A stretch of DNA of 64,000 nt from Falsochrobactrum ovis (GTDB taxonomy: Bacteria > Pseudomonadota > Alphaproteobacteria > Rhizobiales > Rhizobiaceae), in contig NZ_QLMK01000001.1 in NCBI RefSeq assembly GCF_003259955.1, positions 495,315 through 559,314 on the forward strand, in the 5' to 3' direction. This document shows positions 45,977 to 54,972 of this stretch, piece after piece; the first letter of the stretch is position 1, and every line of letters starts with the position of its first letter. Position numbers and translations under genes: made by a program. The notes beneath the pieces were generated by a model. The model saw only the letters and a list, made by a program, of their open reading frames with translations. It did no database searches and had not been told where the DNA came from.

Positions 45977-47404
45977 TTACGCTTTGCGGGTCATGATGAT
46001 TGCAAAACACAGCGCAAATACTGCCATCAGCGCGAAACTTACAAACAGCCACAGCGATGCGCTGGCCGTGCCCGCAACACCCCCCGGATCGCTCAGCCCA
46101 GCGAGATTGGCCGCCATTCCTGCGAGTGCAGCCCCCAGAGCCGTGGCAAAAAGCTGCACTGTTGTGATAGATGCCGAGGCAAGATTTTGATCTTCCGGTT
46201 CAGCGCGCCTGAAAATTCGGGTCAAAAGATGTGGCCAAGTTATGCCAACACTAAATCCGATAACACCCATTATCAGGCACAGCGGCAATATATAGCTCCA
46301 TTGTCCCGAACTGCCGGGCGGGACAAAAATGGCAAGCACAACCATTCCCAAAGCCGTAACAATCGGAGCTCCCACAATGATGCGATCAGCACTATTGGCT
46401 GAGACGCCGGAAGAGCTGATCGAACCACAAGTCCATCCAGCGCCCATAATTGCAGCCAGATAGCCCGCAATCAGCGGGGATTGATGATGCAATATCTGGA
46501 AAAAAAGCGGTAGGAAAATTTCCGAGCTGGTCACCGAAGCGCTCAAAAATGCCATGGTGAGATAAAGCGCGCCCAGACGATTTAAACGGAAAGTGCCCTT
46601 GGGCATAATCCGTTTTTCAGAGCGGCGCTCGACGCGAACGAGTAAAATCAACATAGCCAGTGCAATTATAACACCAACAAGATTGACAAGACTGTCCGCC
46701 GAAAGGCTAGCCGCTGAGATGACAAGTACAGACCCAGTTAGCAGTATTAGCTGACGCCAAGCCAGGCGGTCCTCACTGCCTTTCTTATTGGCCTCAGCGG
46801 GCAATATTATCATGGCAATGGCGGCAAAAATCGCAATCACGGGGATCAGCGACCAGAAAGCTGCGCGCCAAACACCAAGCTCTGCAAACATACCGCCAAC
46901 AGCGGGGCCAATGAGGGTTGCAACCCCCCACATGCCCGAGACAAGCGCAATGGCGCGCGGCCAGAGACGGTCTTCAAATACGATGCGGATCATGGCGTAA
47001 GAGAGCGCCAGCAACATTCCTCCGCCAAGCCCCTGTATTGCGCGACCGGCCAGCATGACCGGCATGGAAGACGCAAAGCCACAGCCGAGCGTTCCGGCAG
47101 CGAAAATAATTGCAGCCACGAGATAGGCTTTACGCGGATCGGTTTGCGATAGCAGTCGCGGAATAAGGGCCGACCCCAGAATGGATGCAGTGACAAATAG
47201 TGCCGTATTCCAGGCATAATAATCGATGCCGCCAATATCGTTCACGACTGTTGGCAGAATGGTCGTCGCTATAAAAACGTTGATCGCGTGCAAAGCCACG
47301 CCCCCCACCAGTGTGAGCGAACGAATGGCATTGCGCCCGGCAAATAATTCGCCCCAGCCTGCTGTGGCGCTGGCAGCGTTGCCAGCGGATTTCTGTTTTT
47401 CCAT
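45977..47404 (-). CDS. MFS transporter (multidrug exporter type)
   Basis: A 475-residue protein with about 14 predicted membrane helices, the drug:H+ antiporter-2 layout. Features are an N-terminal cytosolic stretch, then LTLVGGVALHAINVFIATTILPTVVNDIGG, LLSQTDPRKAYL in the first cytoplasmic loop, and GRAIQGLGGGMLLALSYAMI, the motif C-like region. It exports small, often toxic compounds; the substrate is unknown. Divergent from nspC across a 354-bp spacer. Confidence 0.87.
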   Translation of the reverse strand: MEKQKSAGNAASATAGWGELFAGRNAIRSLTLVGGVALHAINVFIATTILPTVVNDIGGIDYYAWNTALFVTASILGSALIPRLLSQTDPRKAYLVAAIIFAAGTLGCGFASSMPVMLAGRAIQGLGGGMLLALSYAMIRIVFEDRLWPRAIALVSGMWGVATLIGPAVGGMFAELGVWRAAFWSLIPVIAIFAAIAMIILPAEANKKGSEDRLAWRQLILLTGSVLVISAASLSADSLVNLVGVIIALAMLILLVRVERRSEKRIMPKGTFRLNRLGALYLTMAFLSASVTSSEIFLPLFFQILHHQSPLIAGYLAAIMGAGWTCGSISSSGVSANSADRIIVGAPIVTALGMVVLAIFVPPGSSGQWSYILPLCLIMGVIGFSVGITWPHLLTRIFRRAEPEDQNLASASITTVQLFATALGAALAGMAANLAGLSDPGGVAGTASASLWLFVSFALMAVFALCFAIIMTRKA

Positions 47405-47758
47405 TTAATGTAATCCTTGTCGGTCTGGGCAGTAAAAGCTTTCTCGATGCCTAGCCGAGAATCGTCTTATAGGATGCTTCTTGTCGCGACGAAATGGGCT
47501 GCGCATTCAAATTGTTTCTTCAAAAAGCGGGTAATGCGGGCGTAAATAATCGCCGGAAAATTTCTTAGATGTAAAACTTCCTGCGGTCTCCTATATAAAT
47601 CAAAGAAAAGTGAAAATAATTACGTTATAGCACGAGTCACATTTGTGTTTCTGCTACAAGCTTCATATAAGCCTAATCTGTGATGCTTCTAGCACGCTGG
47701 TGATTTTTTCAGCTCTGCTGGCAAGGCCGATTTCCCAGATTTCGATACCGGAACACCC
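47405..47758. other. Control region between the MFS gene and nspC
   Basis: AT-rich, with no ORF. A sigma70-like promoter for nspC (TTGTGT at 47643-47648, 17 bp, TATAAG at 47666-47671) implies a leader of about 80 nt. Confidence 0.5.
47643..47671 (+). promoter_or_regulatory. sigma70-like promoter of nspC
   Basis: TTGTGT - 17 bp - TATAAG; expected start about 47678. Confidence 0.5.
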
Positions 47759-48856
47759 ATGATCCAGACGCCTTATTACCTGATCGACAAGACCAAGCTA
47801 AAGCGCAATATGGAAACCATCGCCTATGTGCGGGAAAAGTCGGGCGCCAAAGCTTTGCTTGCACTCAAATGCTTTGCCACCTGGTCGGTTTTCGATTTTA
47901 TGAGCCAATATATGGATGGCACAACTTCGTCCTCACTCAATGAGGTGCGATTGGGTAATGAGAAATTTGGTGGTGAAACCCATGCCTATAGCGTGGCTTA
48001 TGCTGACCACGAAATAGATGAGGTCATCGCCAATGCGGATAAGATTATCTTCAATTCCATCGGCCAGCTTGAGCGTTTTGCCGAGCAATCATCCAAAATA
48101 GTCCGGGGCCTACGGCTTAATCCGGGCGTTTCGACATCAAGCTTTGATCTGGCTGACCCCGCACGCCCATTCAGTCGGCTTGGCGAATGGGATATTGCCA
48201 AGGTTGAGAAGGTAATGGACCGGATTTCCGGCTTCATGATCCATAATAATTGCGAGAATTCGGATTTCTCTTTGTTTGACAAAATGCTCAACCAAATCGA
48301 AGAGAAATTTGGTTCGCTTTTGCAGCGCGTCGAGTGGGTGAGCCTTGGCGGGGGTATTCATTTCACTGGTGAAAATTATCCGCTTGATGATTTTTGCGCA
48401 CGCCTGAAAGCTTTCTCTGAAAAATTTGGCGTGCAAGTTTATCTGGAGCCGGGCGAAGCCTCAATAACCAACACCACAACCTTGGAAGTGACGGTTCTGG
48501 ATACGCTTTTTAATGGCAAGAACCTTGCTATTGTCGATAGTTCAATCGAAGCGCATATGCTTGATCTTCTGATCTATCGGGAGAGTGCAACCATGCTCCC
48601 CAATAAGGGAGAACATCGCTATATGATCTGCGGTAAATCCTGTCTTGCGGGCGATGTGTTTGGTGAGTTCAATTTTGAGCATGAGCTTAAGGTTGGCGAT
48701 CGCCTGTCAGTGCGGGATGCGGCTGGCTATACCATGGTCAAGAAAAACTGGTTCAATGGCGTGAAAATGCCTGCGATTGCCGTGCGAGAACTCGACGGCA
48801 CAGTGAATGTCGTTCGTGAATTTACTTTCACGGACTTCGAACAGTCTCTCTCCTGA
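47759..48856 (+). CDS. nspC: carboxynorspermidine / carboxyspermidine decarboxylase
   Basis: A 365-residue fold-type III PLP decarboxylase. It starts MIQTPYYLIDKTKLKRNME; the PLP lysine is in AKALLALKCFATWSVF. Other motifs are GTTSSSLNEVRLG, RLNPGVSTSSFDLADP, GGGIHFTGENYP, LEPGEAS and ICGKSCLAGDVFGEF with the active-site cysteine. It decarboxylates carboxyspermidine to spermidine, the last step of the aspartate-semialdehyde route. The dehydrogenase that makes its substrate is the next gene. Confidence 0.93.
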   Translation: MIQTPYYLIDKTKLKRNMETIAYVREKSGAKALLALKCFATWSVFDFMSQYMDGTTSSSLNEVRLGNEKFGGETHAYSVAYADHEIDEVIANADKIIFNSIGQLERFAEQSSKIVRGLRLNPGVSTSSFDLADPARPFSRLGEWDIAKVEKVMDRISGFMIHNNCENSDFSLFDKMLNQIEEKFGSLLQRVEWVSLGGGIHFTGENYPLDDFCARLKAFSEKFGVQVYLEPGEASITNTTTLEVTVLDTLFNGKNLAIVDSSIEAHMLDLLIYRESATMLPNKGEHRYMICGKSCLAGDVFGEFNFEHELKVGDRLSVRDAAGYTMVKKNWFNGVKMPAIAVRELDGTVNVVREFTFTDFEQSLS

Positions 48857-48962
48857 GACTGATCTGCGCGTAGTCGCAAGGTTCAACAGGTTCCGCGGGC
48901 AGGAGAGCCGGGACGCAAACAGATGGCGGGACATCCGCTGGAAGAGGAAGCATCGACAGAAA

Positions 48963-50204
48963 ATGAAGAAGAATGTTCTCATTATCGGCGCCGGTGGCGT
49001 AGCACAGGTCGTGGCGCATAAATGCGCTCAAAACAGTGATGTATTGGGAGATATACACATTGCGTCCCGCACGGTTGAGAAGTGCCGAAAAATTATCGAT
49101 TCCGTGCACGAAAAGAAAAACCTCAAAACTGAGGTGAAACTTGAAGCACATGCGCTGGATGCACTGGATATCGAGGCTACAAAAGCCTTGATCCAGAAGA
49201 CCGGCGTCAACATCGTTATCAATGTCGGCTCGCCATTCCTTAACATGTCGGTTCTTCGCGCCTGTATTGATACTGGTACCGCTTATATGGACACGGCCAT
49301 TCACGAAGATCCTAACAAGATCTGCGAGACGCCACCATGGTATGATAATTACGAATGGAAGCACCTCAAAGAATGCGAAGAGAAAGGCATTACCGCCATT
49401 CTCGGGATTGGCTTTGACCCAGGTGTGGTAAATGCCTATGCGCGTCTAGCGGCAGATGATTATATTGATGACGTTAAATCCATCGATATCGTCGATATCA
49501 ATGCCGGAACCCACGGCAAATGGTTTGCTACAAACTTTGATCCGGAAATCAACTTCCGCGAGTTTACCGGTCGCGTCTATTCTTGGCAAAAGGGCCAGTG
49601 GCAGACCAATAAGATGTTTGAAATCGGCAAGGAATTTGATCTCCCTGTCGTTGGCAAACGCAAGGCCTATATGACCGGGCATGATGAAGTTCATTCACTC
49701 GCCAAACATTATCCAAATGCCGATATCCGCTTCTGGATGGGCTTTGGTGATCATTATATCAATGTGTTTACGGTCCTGAATAATCTCGGTCTTCTGTCTG
49801 AACAGCCGGTTAAAACCGCTGAAGGCCTGGAAGTTGTGCCGCTTAAAGTGGTTAAAGCGGTTTTGCCGGACCCGGCATCTCTTGCGCCTGAATATGAAGG
49901 CAAAACCTGTATTGGCGATTTTGTCAAAGGCACCAAAGACGGCAAGGAGACAGAAGTCTTCATCTATAATGTTGCCGATCATAAGGAAGCCTACAACGAA
50001 GTTGGCTCACAGGGAATTTCCTATACGGCCGGAGTTCCACCGGTTGCTGCCGCGATGCTGATCGCTTCTGGGGAATGGGATGTGAAAAAAATGGTCAATG
50101 TGGAAGAGCTTAATCCTAAGCCTTTCCTTCACATCCTCAATCATATCGGTCTTCCGACCCGCATTAAGGATGAAAACGGCGACCGTCCGCTAGATTTCTC
50201 CTAA
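48963..50204 (+). CDS. carboxynorspermidine / carboxyspermidine synthase (saccharopine dehydrogenase family)
   Basis: A 413-residue NAD(P)H enzyme. It starts MKKNVLIIGAGGVAQVVAHK (dinucleotide fold), followed by INVGSPFLNMSVLRACIDTG, ILGIGFDPGVVNAYARLA, DINAGTHGKWFATNFDPEIN and QGISYTAGVPPVAAAMLIA. It reductively condenses putrescine with aspartate semialdehyde to carboxyspermidine, the substrate of NspC. Some databases call it lysine dehydrogenase or saccharopine reductase-like. It follows nspC by 106 bp. ATG 48963 is chosen because the longer frame, from 48807, overlaps nspC and lacks family similarity. A strong terminator follows. Confidence 0.9.
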   Translation: MKKNVLIIGAGGVAQVVAHKCAQNSDVLGDIHIASRTVEKCRKIIDSVHEKKNLKTEVKLEAHALDALDIEATKALIQKTGVNIVINVGSPFLNMSVLRACIDTGTAYMDTAIHEDPNKICETPPWYDNYEWKHLKECEEKGITAILGIGFDPGVVNAYARLAADDYIDDVKSIDIVDINAGTHGKWFATNFDPEINFREFTGRVYSWQKGQWQTNKMFEIGKEFDLPVVGKRKAYMTGHDEVHSLAKHYPNADIRFWMGFGDHYINVFTVLNNLGLLSEQPVKTAEGLEVVPLKVVKAVLPDPASLAPEYEGKTCIGDFVKGTKDGKETEVFIYNVADHKEAYNEVGSQGISYTAGVPPVAAAMLIASGEWDVKKMVNVEELNPKPFLHILNHIGLPTRIKDENGDRPLDFS

Positions 50205-50240
50205 TCGGTATTTCCCTTCATATTACGAACAATTTACAGA

Positions 50241-50266
50241 AAACCCCGCTTCATGCGGGGTTTTTT
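50241..50266 (+). terminator. Terminator of the carboxyspermidine synthase gene
   Basis: AACCCCGC / GCGGGGTT stem with a TTCAT loop and a run of Ts. Confidence 0.85.
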
Positions 50267-50435
50267 GTCACTTAGAACATGGGGGCTACAACGAGCGATT
50301 GCGAAACCTGTCGCCTAGGTTCACTCTAAAGGTGTCATAATATTGGAGACAAACCTTATGAAAAACGTTATTCTTGCATTGACTTTGACCACCGCTGTTC
50401 TTGGTTCAGCGCTCTCAGCATCCCACGCCGAGGTT
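50250..50435 (+). repeat. Tandem duplication, copy 1 (leader plus signal peptide of peptide gene 1)
   Basis: Nearly identical to 50944-51129 (offset 694 bp) from the distal arm of the terminator through the promoter region, the GGAG ribosome site and the signal-peptide codons. Identity stops in the mature part. Confidence 0.85.
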
Positions 50436-50525
50436 GCTCCGGCTAATAAATCCACGGCTTCCCAGGAAAATCTCGACTTCTCATGGTGGTGGCCAACTGG
50501 CTATGTGCCGCTTATTGTTCTGTAA
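50358..50525 (+). CDS. small secreted peptide 1 (WWWP type)
   Basis: A 55-residue protein. A signal peptide starts MKNVILALTLTTAVLGSALS and ends SHA at about residue 24. The mature part of about 31 residues is hydrophilic first (EVAPANKSTASQENLD), then aromatic and hydrophobic (FSWWWPTGYVPLIVL). GGAG lies 9 bases before the ATG. It is paired with a paralogue at 51052-51207 that shares leader and signal peptide but not the mature sequence. A perfect 14-bp hairpin follows. No family recognised; the function is unknown. Confidence 0.7.
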   Translation: MKNVILALTLTTAVLGSALSASHAEVAPANKSTASQENLDFSWWWPTGYVPLIVL

Positions 50526-50569
50526 CATCCCATTTGGGTTCAGTACTAAAAGACGCTAAGAAGCCTATG

Positions 50570-50600
50570 CCAACACCGCAAAGATTCTTTGCGGTGTTGG
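50570..50600. terminator. Hairpin after peptide gene 1
   Basis: Perfect 14-bp stem CCAACACCGCAAAG / CTTTGCGGTGTTGG with an ATT loop. It has a counterpart at 51215-51241 with a compensatory A-T to G-C change. There is no T run, so a terminator role is likely but unproven. Confidence 0.6.
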
Positions 50601-50619
50601 AACTTTCGATGGCGCAACG

Positions 50620-50790
50620 TTATAACATTTCTGACTAGTATCACCGAGCGAAAATAGCCGCGCACAACATGCGTCGGGTGCCAATATTGCCGAACAACCG
50701 GTGACGGTTGGTGATTGATCAGCTTTGCCGGACAGATTGCAGCCATGTCCACCCACGGATAAAATATCGCTTTCGCGCGTTGCTGGCTTG
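50620..50790 (-). pseudogene. relic of a proline racemase/hydroxyproline epimerase gene
   Basis: A decayed fragment of the 3' end of the gene intact at 51262-52290. Minus-strand translation contains SGKADQSPTVTGCSA, matching [15 protein letters not shown] with the catalytic cysteine. The stop-codon region (50620-50660) also matches. About 190 bp between these parts is missing, and there are frame changes. It arose with the peptide-gene duplication. Confidence 0.8.
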
Positions 50791-50824
50791 AGAGCAGCGT
50801 TTAGAAATTTTCTGGTATCAGCTT

Positions 50825-50926
50825 AGAGCTCTAGCGAAGAAGAACTTGAAGCCTCAAAAGAAGCGCTGCAAGATTTTAAAGATCATGACGATTTGAATTA
50901 TTGTCGTCCTTTTAAGCAGTAAGGCT
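50825..50926 (+). pseudogene. coding-like tail of an unidentified gene
   Basis: An open frame without start codon encodes an acidic, helix-like stretch SEEELEASKEALQDFKDHDD then LNYCRPFKQ and a stop. It sits between the two duplication copies. It may be a remnant brought in at the junction, or chance. Confidence 0.3.
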
Positions 50927-50943
50927 TTTATACAAAACTCTAT

Positions 50944-51129
50944 TTCATGCGGGGCTTTTTTGTCACTTAGAACATGGGGGCTACAACGAGCGATTGCGAA
51001 GCTTGCCGCCTAGGTTCACTCTAAAGTGTCATAATATTGGAGACAAACCTTATGAAAAACGTTGTTCTTGCATTGACTTTGACCACTGCTGTTCTTGGTT
51101 CGGCGCTAACAGCATCCCACGCTGCGGTT
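50944..51129 (+). repeat. Tandem duplication, copy 2 (leader plus signal peptide of peptide gene 2)
   Basis: Second copy of the 50250-50435 unit. The upstream arm of the terminator hairpin has decayed (CTCTATTTCATGCGGGGC), so only the distal arm and T run remain. Confidence 0.85.
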
Positions 51130-51207
51130 ACCCCAACTGATACAGTTTCCCCAATTGAGGCGATTATTCACGTATTGCCCTGCTGGAATTGCAATCTTCC
51201 ACGCTAA
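51052..51207 (+). CDS. small secreted peptide 2 (CWNC type)
   Basis: A 51-residue protein. The signal peptide (MKNVVLALTLTTAVLGSALT, ending SHA) is almost identical to that of peptide 1. The mature 27 residues are unrelated: AVTPTDTVSPIEAIIHVLPC followed by WNCNLPR, with a CWNC pair able to form a disulfide or bind metal. It has the same GGAG site and leader. A hairpin follows, then the convergent epimerase gene. No family recognised. Confidence 0.65.
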   Translation: MKNVVLALTLTTAVLGSALTASHAAVTPTDTVSPIEAIIHVLPCWNCNLPR

Positions 51208-51214
51208 AATATCC

Positions 51215-51241
51215 CAGCACCGCAAGAATATTGCGGTGCTG
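51215..51241. terminator. Hairpin after peptide gene 2
   Basis: CAGCACCGCAA / TTGCGGTGCTG, 11-bp stem with a GAATA loop, between convergent genes. Counterpart of 50570-50600. Confidence 0.6.
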
Positions 51242-51261
51242 AAACTTTTGGCTGCATCGTA

Positions 51262-52290
51262 TTATAACATCTTCGGCCAAGTATCCGACAGGCGATAGCC
51301 TTCGGTAAATGGATCATCCGGATCAAGCATCAGCTGCGATGTGCCAGTCACCCAAGCTCGGCCGGAAATGATGGGGCTGATAGCGGACCTGCCGCCAATT
51401 GTGAGTTCCTTATCCAGGCGGCAATGAAATTCCGTACCTAAAACCGATTTCCCGATAAATTTTTCGCCGACCTTCATCTCACCTTTTGCATGGAGCACCG
51501 CCATACGCGCCGAACAGCCGGTGCCCGTTGGTGATCGATCAAGCTTTGCCGGACGAATTGCAACCGTGTTCACCCCGGTCAAAACCTCACCTTCACGCGT
51601 TACTGGTTCGGTAATCTGACAAAAGGAAATATGGTTCCAGTCATTTTCCGGATGGCGAAAGCCAAGCTGCTCATTAGCGGCTTTTGTTATTTTAACACCG
51701 ATTTCCGCCAGTTCCCGAGCCTGATCTGGCACGATTTTCATGCCAATCTGAGCGGCGTCAACGATGACAAAACTATCGCCGCCATAAGCCGTGTCTACGG
51801 TTAGCGTACCAAGCCCCTCGACTTCCAAAGAGGCATCTAACTTGTCAGCGAAAGACGCAACATTGCGCACGCTGATGCGCTCTGCTTTGCCATTGCGGCA
51901 TTCAGCCTCCACTTCAATTAGCCCGCCGGGAGCTTCCAATATCATCCGTGTAACCGGTTCTTGCATTGGGATAATGCCTGTATCCAAAAGCACCGTCGAA
52001 ACACAGATCGAATTTGAACCAGACATGGGCGGAGTATCTGCGGGTTCCATGATAATGAAACCCATTTGCGCGCGCGGATCCTTTGCTGGCACCAGAAGAT
52101 TGACATGGCGAAACACGCCGCCACGCGGCTCATTGAGCACAAAATTGCGCAGGCTCTCATCTGTGGCGATAAAACGGGATTGTTCCCAAATTGTCGCGCC
52201 TGGCGGCGGGGCCACTCCGCCAACGATCACATCACCCACTTCGCCTTCTGCATGGCACCCGACTATGTGCACAATCTTGCTGCTTCGCAT
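51262..52290 (-). CDS. proline racemase family protein (4-hydroxyproline 2-epimerase / trans-3-hydroxyproline dehydratase type)
   Basis: A 342-residue PLP-independent enzyme. The N-terminus [20 protein letters not shown] is typical of the family. The first catalytic position is serine in [11 protein letters not shown], where racemases and epimerases have cysteine in an MCGH motif; the second is cysteine in [19 protein letters not shown]. Ser/Cys members have been reported with hydroxyproline epimerase and/or 3-hydroxyproline dehydratase activity, so the exact reaction is open. Strong GGGAGGG before the ATG. No other hydroxyproline gene is nearby. A decayed copy of its 3' end lies at 50620-50790. 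Confidence 0.85.
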   Translation of the reverse strand: MRSSKIVHIVGCHAEGEVGDVIVGGVAPPPGATIWEQSRFIATDESLRNFVLNEPRGGVFRHVNLLVPAKDPRAQMGFIIMEPADTPPMSGSNSICVSTVLLDTGIIPMQEPVTRMILEAPGGLIEVEAECRNGKAERISVRNVASFADKLDASLEVEGLGTLTVDTAYGGDSFVIVDAAQIGMKIVPDQARELAEIGVKITKAANEQLGFRHPENDWNHISFCQITEPVTREGEVLTGVNTVAIRPAKLDRSPTGTGCSARMAVLHAKGEMKVGEKFIGKSVLGTEFHCRLDKELTIGGRSAISPIISGRAWVTGTSQLMLDPDDPFTEGYRLSDTWPKML

Positions 52291-52761
52291 TTTACCCTCC
52301 CAAAGTGCCGAGCCTATGCCGTTGTAATATTTGTTATCGTCCTGTCCAAACTATTAACGGACATCAAGATACCGCCTTGCGACATTTGCTATTGATCGGA
52401 TTATGCGGATGACGCAAGTTTGTGACTTACAATTTGCTTCTTTGCTTAACTCTGCTATCCATTCGACAGGCTGCTTTCAAGTTTTGCTGCTAAAGCGGTC
52501 CCTTACATAATTGTGCAAATCGATGCGCAGCCCGCTTGGCTCCGGATCAATTTCTGGAACACCCGCAACGTTCCCTTATGAAATTGAGCGACACGAAAAG
52601 CTGGGGAATTTCGCCTTGGCGCAAACTTCCCCTAGCCGATATGGGGCGATCGATGCTCATAGATACCGTGTGTTTCAGACCTGCCGCTGACATCATACGT
52701 ATATTTTCTAAATGATGAGACATTCCAAAGCATTGGGCTTGTGATGTTTCGGGAGCATAAT
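52291..52761. other. 471-bp gene-free stretch
   Basis: Between the divergent proline-racemase-family gene and the second MATE gene; it should hold both promoters. No ORF, RNA gene or strong hairpin is convincing. Confidence 0.5.
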
Positions 52762-54180
52762 GTGAAAACGACAGTCAATCAGGCTGATTTCAGGACGAAT
52801 GATATTGGTGCACAGCGGTGGATGAGAGATATTTCCTCATCGCTTCGGCTGGGGTGGCCGCTAATATTCACGAATCTCTCTCAGGCCATATTAACCGCGA
52901 CGAATATTATATTCATCGGACGGCTGGGGGCAGATACGCTAGCCTCGGGCCTGCTGGCCTCCAGCCTTTATCACACAATGATGATTTTCTCGGTCGGGCT
53001 AGTTTCTGCTGTCATGCCGATGATTGCAATCACGCTGGGCCGGCATCGCCATTCGGTGCGCGATGTGCGCCGCACTGTGCGCCAAGGCATGTGGACTGCA
53101 ATCATTATTACAATTCCGATCTGGCTTCTGCTCTGGCATGCCGAGGAAATCTTTATCCTCATGGGGCAAAGGCCGGACATAGCGGCGCGATCCATTGATT
53201 TTATGCGCACGCTGCAATGGGCGTTGCTCCCCTATCTGTTTTATATGGTGTTGCGTTCATTTTTCGCAGCAATGGAAAAACCGCTCTGGACGCTTTTGAT
53301 TGCCGTATTCGCAATCGGGTTCAATGCATTGGCGGGATATGCGCTCATATTCGGAAATTTTGGCTTTCCTCGCATGGAATTGCATGGCGCAGGCATCGCC
53401 ACCACACTGTCCAGCATCATGATGTTTATCGGCCTCACCATCGTTACGCTCTGCCATCGACGGTTTAAACGCTATCGTCTGTTTGGCCGGTTCTGGCGTC
53501 CGGATTGGCCCCGCTTGGTCGAGCTTTGGCGCATCGGTATACCGATGGCGCTGACCTTCGTTTTTGAAACTTCGATATTTTATGCAGCCGTTATCATGAT
53601 GGGATTGATCGGACCAACCGCTATGGCTGCGCATGCGGTGGCCATCCAGATTGCATCGCTCACATTCATGGTACCCCTTGGCTTTGGCCAAGTCGCAACT
53701 GTCCGGGTTGGTCGTGCCTATGGTCGAGGCGATCCAAAATCTATCGCCTATGCAGGGTGGAGCGCATATGTGCTAGGCGTTGGCTTTATGGCGCTTATGG
53801 GCCTACTGATCATTCTGTTTCCGCGGCTTTTTATCGGCGTATTCCTCAATCTGAATGATCCGGAAAACTTTGCCGTTATCAAATTGGCAACGCTCTATCT
53901 AGCGCTGGCAGCACTTTTTCAGATTGTCGATGGAGCGCAAGCCGTGGCGGCAGGTATGCTGCGCGGGCTGCGAGATACACGCATTCCCATGTATTTAGCC
54001 TTATTCGGTTATTGGGGAGTTGGGCTACCCTTTGGCGCGCTTTTGGCCTTTTACTTCCAGCTGGAAGGCATCGGCATATGGTTCGGGCTGGCCGCCGGTT
54101 TGGGCATGACTGCGGTATTGATGACGGTGCGTTGGCGCAGGCATTTGGCCTTTGTCACCGCCTCGGGCGCTGCTGGTTGA
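52762..54180 (+). CDS. MATE family efflux transporter (NorM branch)
   Basis: A 472-residue, 12-helix multidrug exporter. Typical segments are RLGWPLIFTNLSQAILTATN with IIFIGRLGADTLASGLLASS, VMPMIAITLGRHRH, FFAAMEKPLWTLLIAVFAIG, and in the second half GIPMALTFVFETSIFYAAVI and GAQAVAAGMLRGLRDTRIPM. The start is GTG 52762 with GGGAG 6 bases upstream; an upstream GTG/ATG at 52741/52744 is also in frame. It differs clearly from the DinF-like gene at 29468. Followed by a strong terminator. Confidence 0.9.
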   Translation: MKTTVNQADFRTNDIGAQRWMRDISSSLRLGWPLIFTNLSQAILTATNIIFIGRLGADTLASGLLASSLYHTMMIFSVGLVSAVMPMIAITLGRHRHSVRDVRRTVRQGMWTAIIITIPIWLLLWHAEEIFILMGQRPDIAARSIDFMRTLQWALLPYLFYMVLRSFFAAMEKPLWTLLIAVFAIGFNALAGYALIFGNFGFPRMELHGAGIATTLSSIMMFIGLTIVTLCHRRFKRYRLFGRFWRPDWPRLVELWRIGIPMALTFVFETSIFYAAVIMMGLIGPTAMAAHAVAIQIASLTFMVPLGFGQVATVRVGRAYGRGDPKSIAYAGWSAYVLGVGFMALMGLLIILFPRLFIGVFLNLNDPENFAVIKLATLYLALAALFQIVDGAQAVAAGMLRGLRDTRIPMYLALFGYWGVGLPFGALLAFYFQLEGIGIWFGLAAGLGMTAVLMTVRWRRHLAFVTASGAAG

Positions 54181-54186
54181 TAAAAT

Positions 54187-54222
54187 AAACCGCGCTGCTG
54201 ATTGCGGCGCGGTTTCATTTTT
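54187..54222 (+). terminator. Terminator of the second MATE gene
   Basis: AAACCGCGC / GCGCGGTTT nine-bp stem, then CATTTTT. Confidence 0.75.
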
Positions 54223-54237
54223 AAAACACGTAATGAA

Positions 54238-54756
54238 TTATTTCGTAAGGGCTACCATTCGGTCAAATGCTGCGGCAAAACCTTTGAGTGAAACCTTAAA
54301 ATTCACTGCCTGGCTTGGGTTGAGTGCCGTTGCTGTGACATTCAGATTGGTGCCAGCTTTAAGGCTTCCCACCTGTTTAGCATCAAAGCTAGCCGGTGCC
54401 AGACAGCCCTGTGGCAGGCAGGTCGAAAAAGCAAGTTTTGGCCCGGCAGCCTCATCGAATTTAAGCTCCGCACCCTTGGCCAGATCAAGCCCGAATGGCA
54501 TTAAAAGCACACCATCAGCCTTGGTCCCATCAATGGCACGAAATTCAGCCGTCAGGACCCGTTGTCCTGTCTGCGGGCTGCTCTGATCCTGACGCATCAT
54601 GCAGATAATGCTGTCATTTTGTGACTGACAATTGACTGTCCAGTCCTGATAAGTTTCCTGAAGCGAACTGGCACCACCCGGAAGTGAAGCCGCTAAAGCA
54701 GGAGTTGCGGTGAGCGCAGCGAGTGCAATGGCGAAACGGAATGAAAGTTTTTTCAT
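54238..54756 (-). CDS. ialB: invasion-associated locus B (IalB) family protein
   Basis: A 172-residue periplasmic protein with a clear signal peptide ([20 protein letters not shown], cleavage about ALA-AS). The IalB domain shows YQDWTVNCQ, a paired cysteine in [42 protein letters not shown] with a second cysteine pair, and [21 protein letters not shown] with GFAAAFDRM. The name comes from Bartonella invasion; in free-living Rhizobiales these are general envelope proteins of unclear role. Convergent with the MATE gene. Confidence 0.9.
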   Translation of the reverse strand: MKKLSFRFAIALAALTATPALAASLPGGASSLQETYQDWTVNCQSQNDSIICMMRQDQSSPQTGQRVLTAEFRAIDGTKADGVLLMPFGLDLAKGAELKFDEAAGPKLAFSTCLPQGCLAPASFDAKQVGSLKAGTNLNVTATALNPSQAVNFKVSLKGFAAAFDRMVALTK

Positions 54757-54972
54757 AAATATATTCTCTTCGAAATGACAATCCGAAGGGCTTAAGAGTT
54801 CCCCCCAGCCCTTAAATAATATTGATCATGATTCATCCTGAGGTTCAATGACAATTAAACGCGTGGCACTATTAATATAGATTAGTTTGCAGCAATATGA
54901 GGTTATAATATAAAAGTAATATTGCGATAATGAAAAGGCGGGTTTATTCGACTTTTCTTTCTGTAAGTCTGT

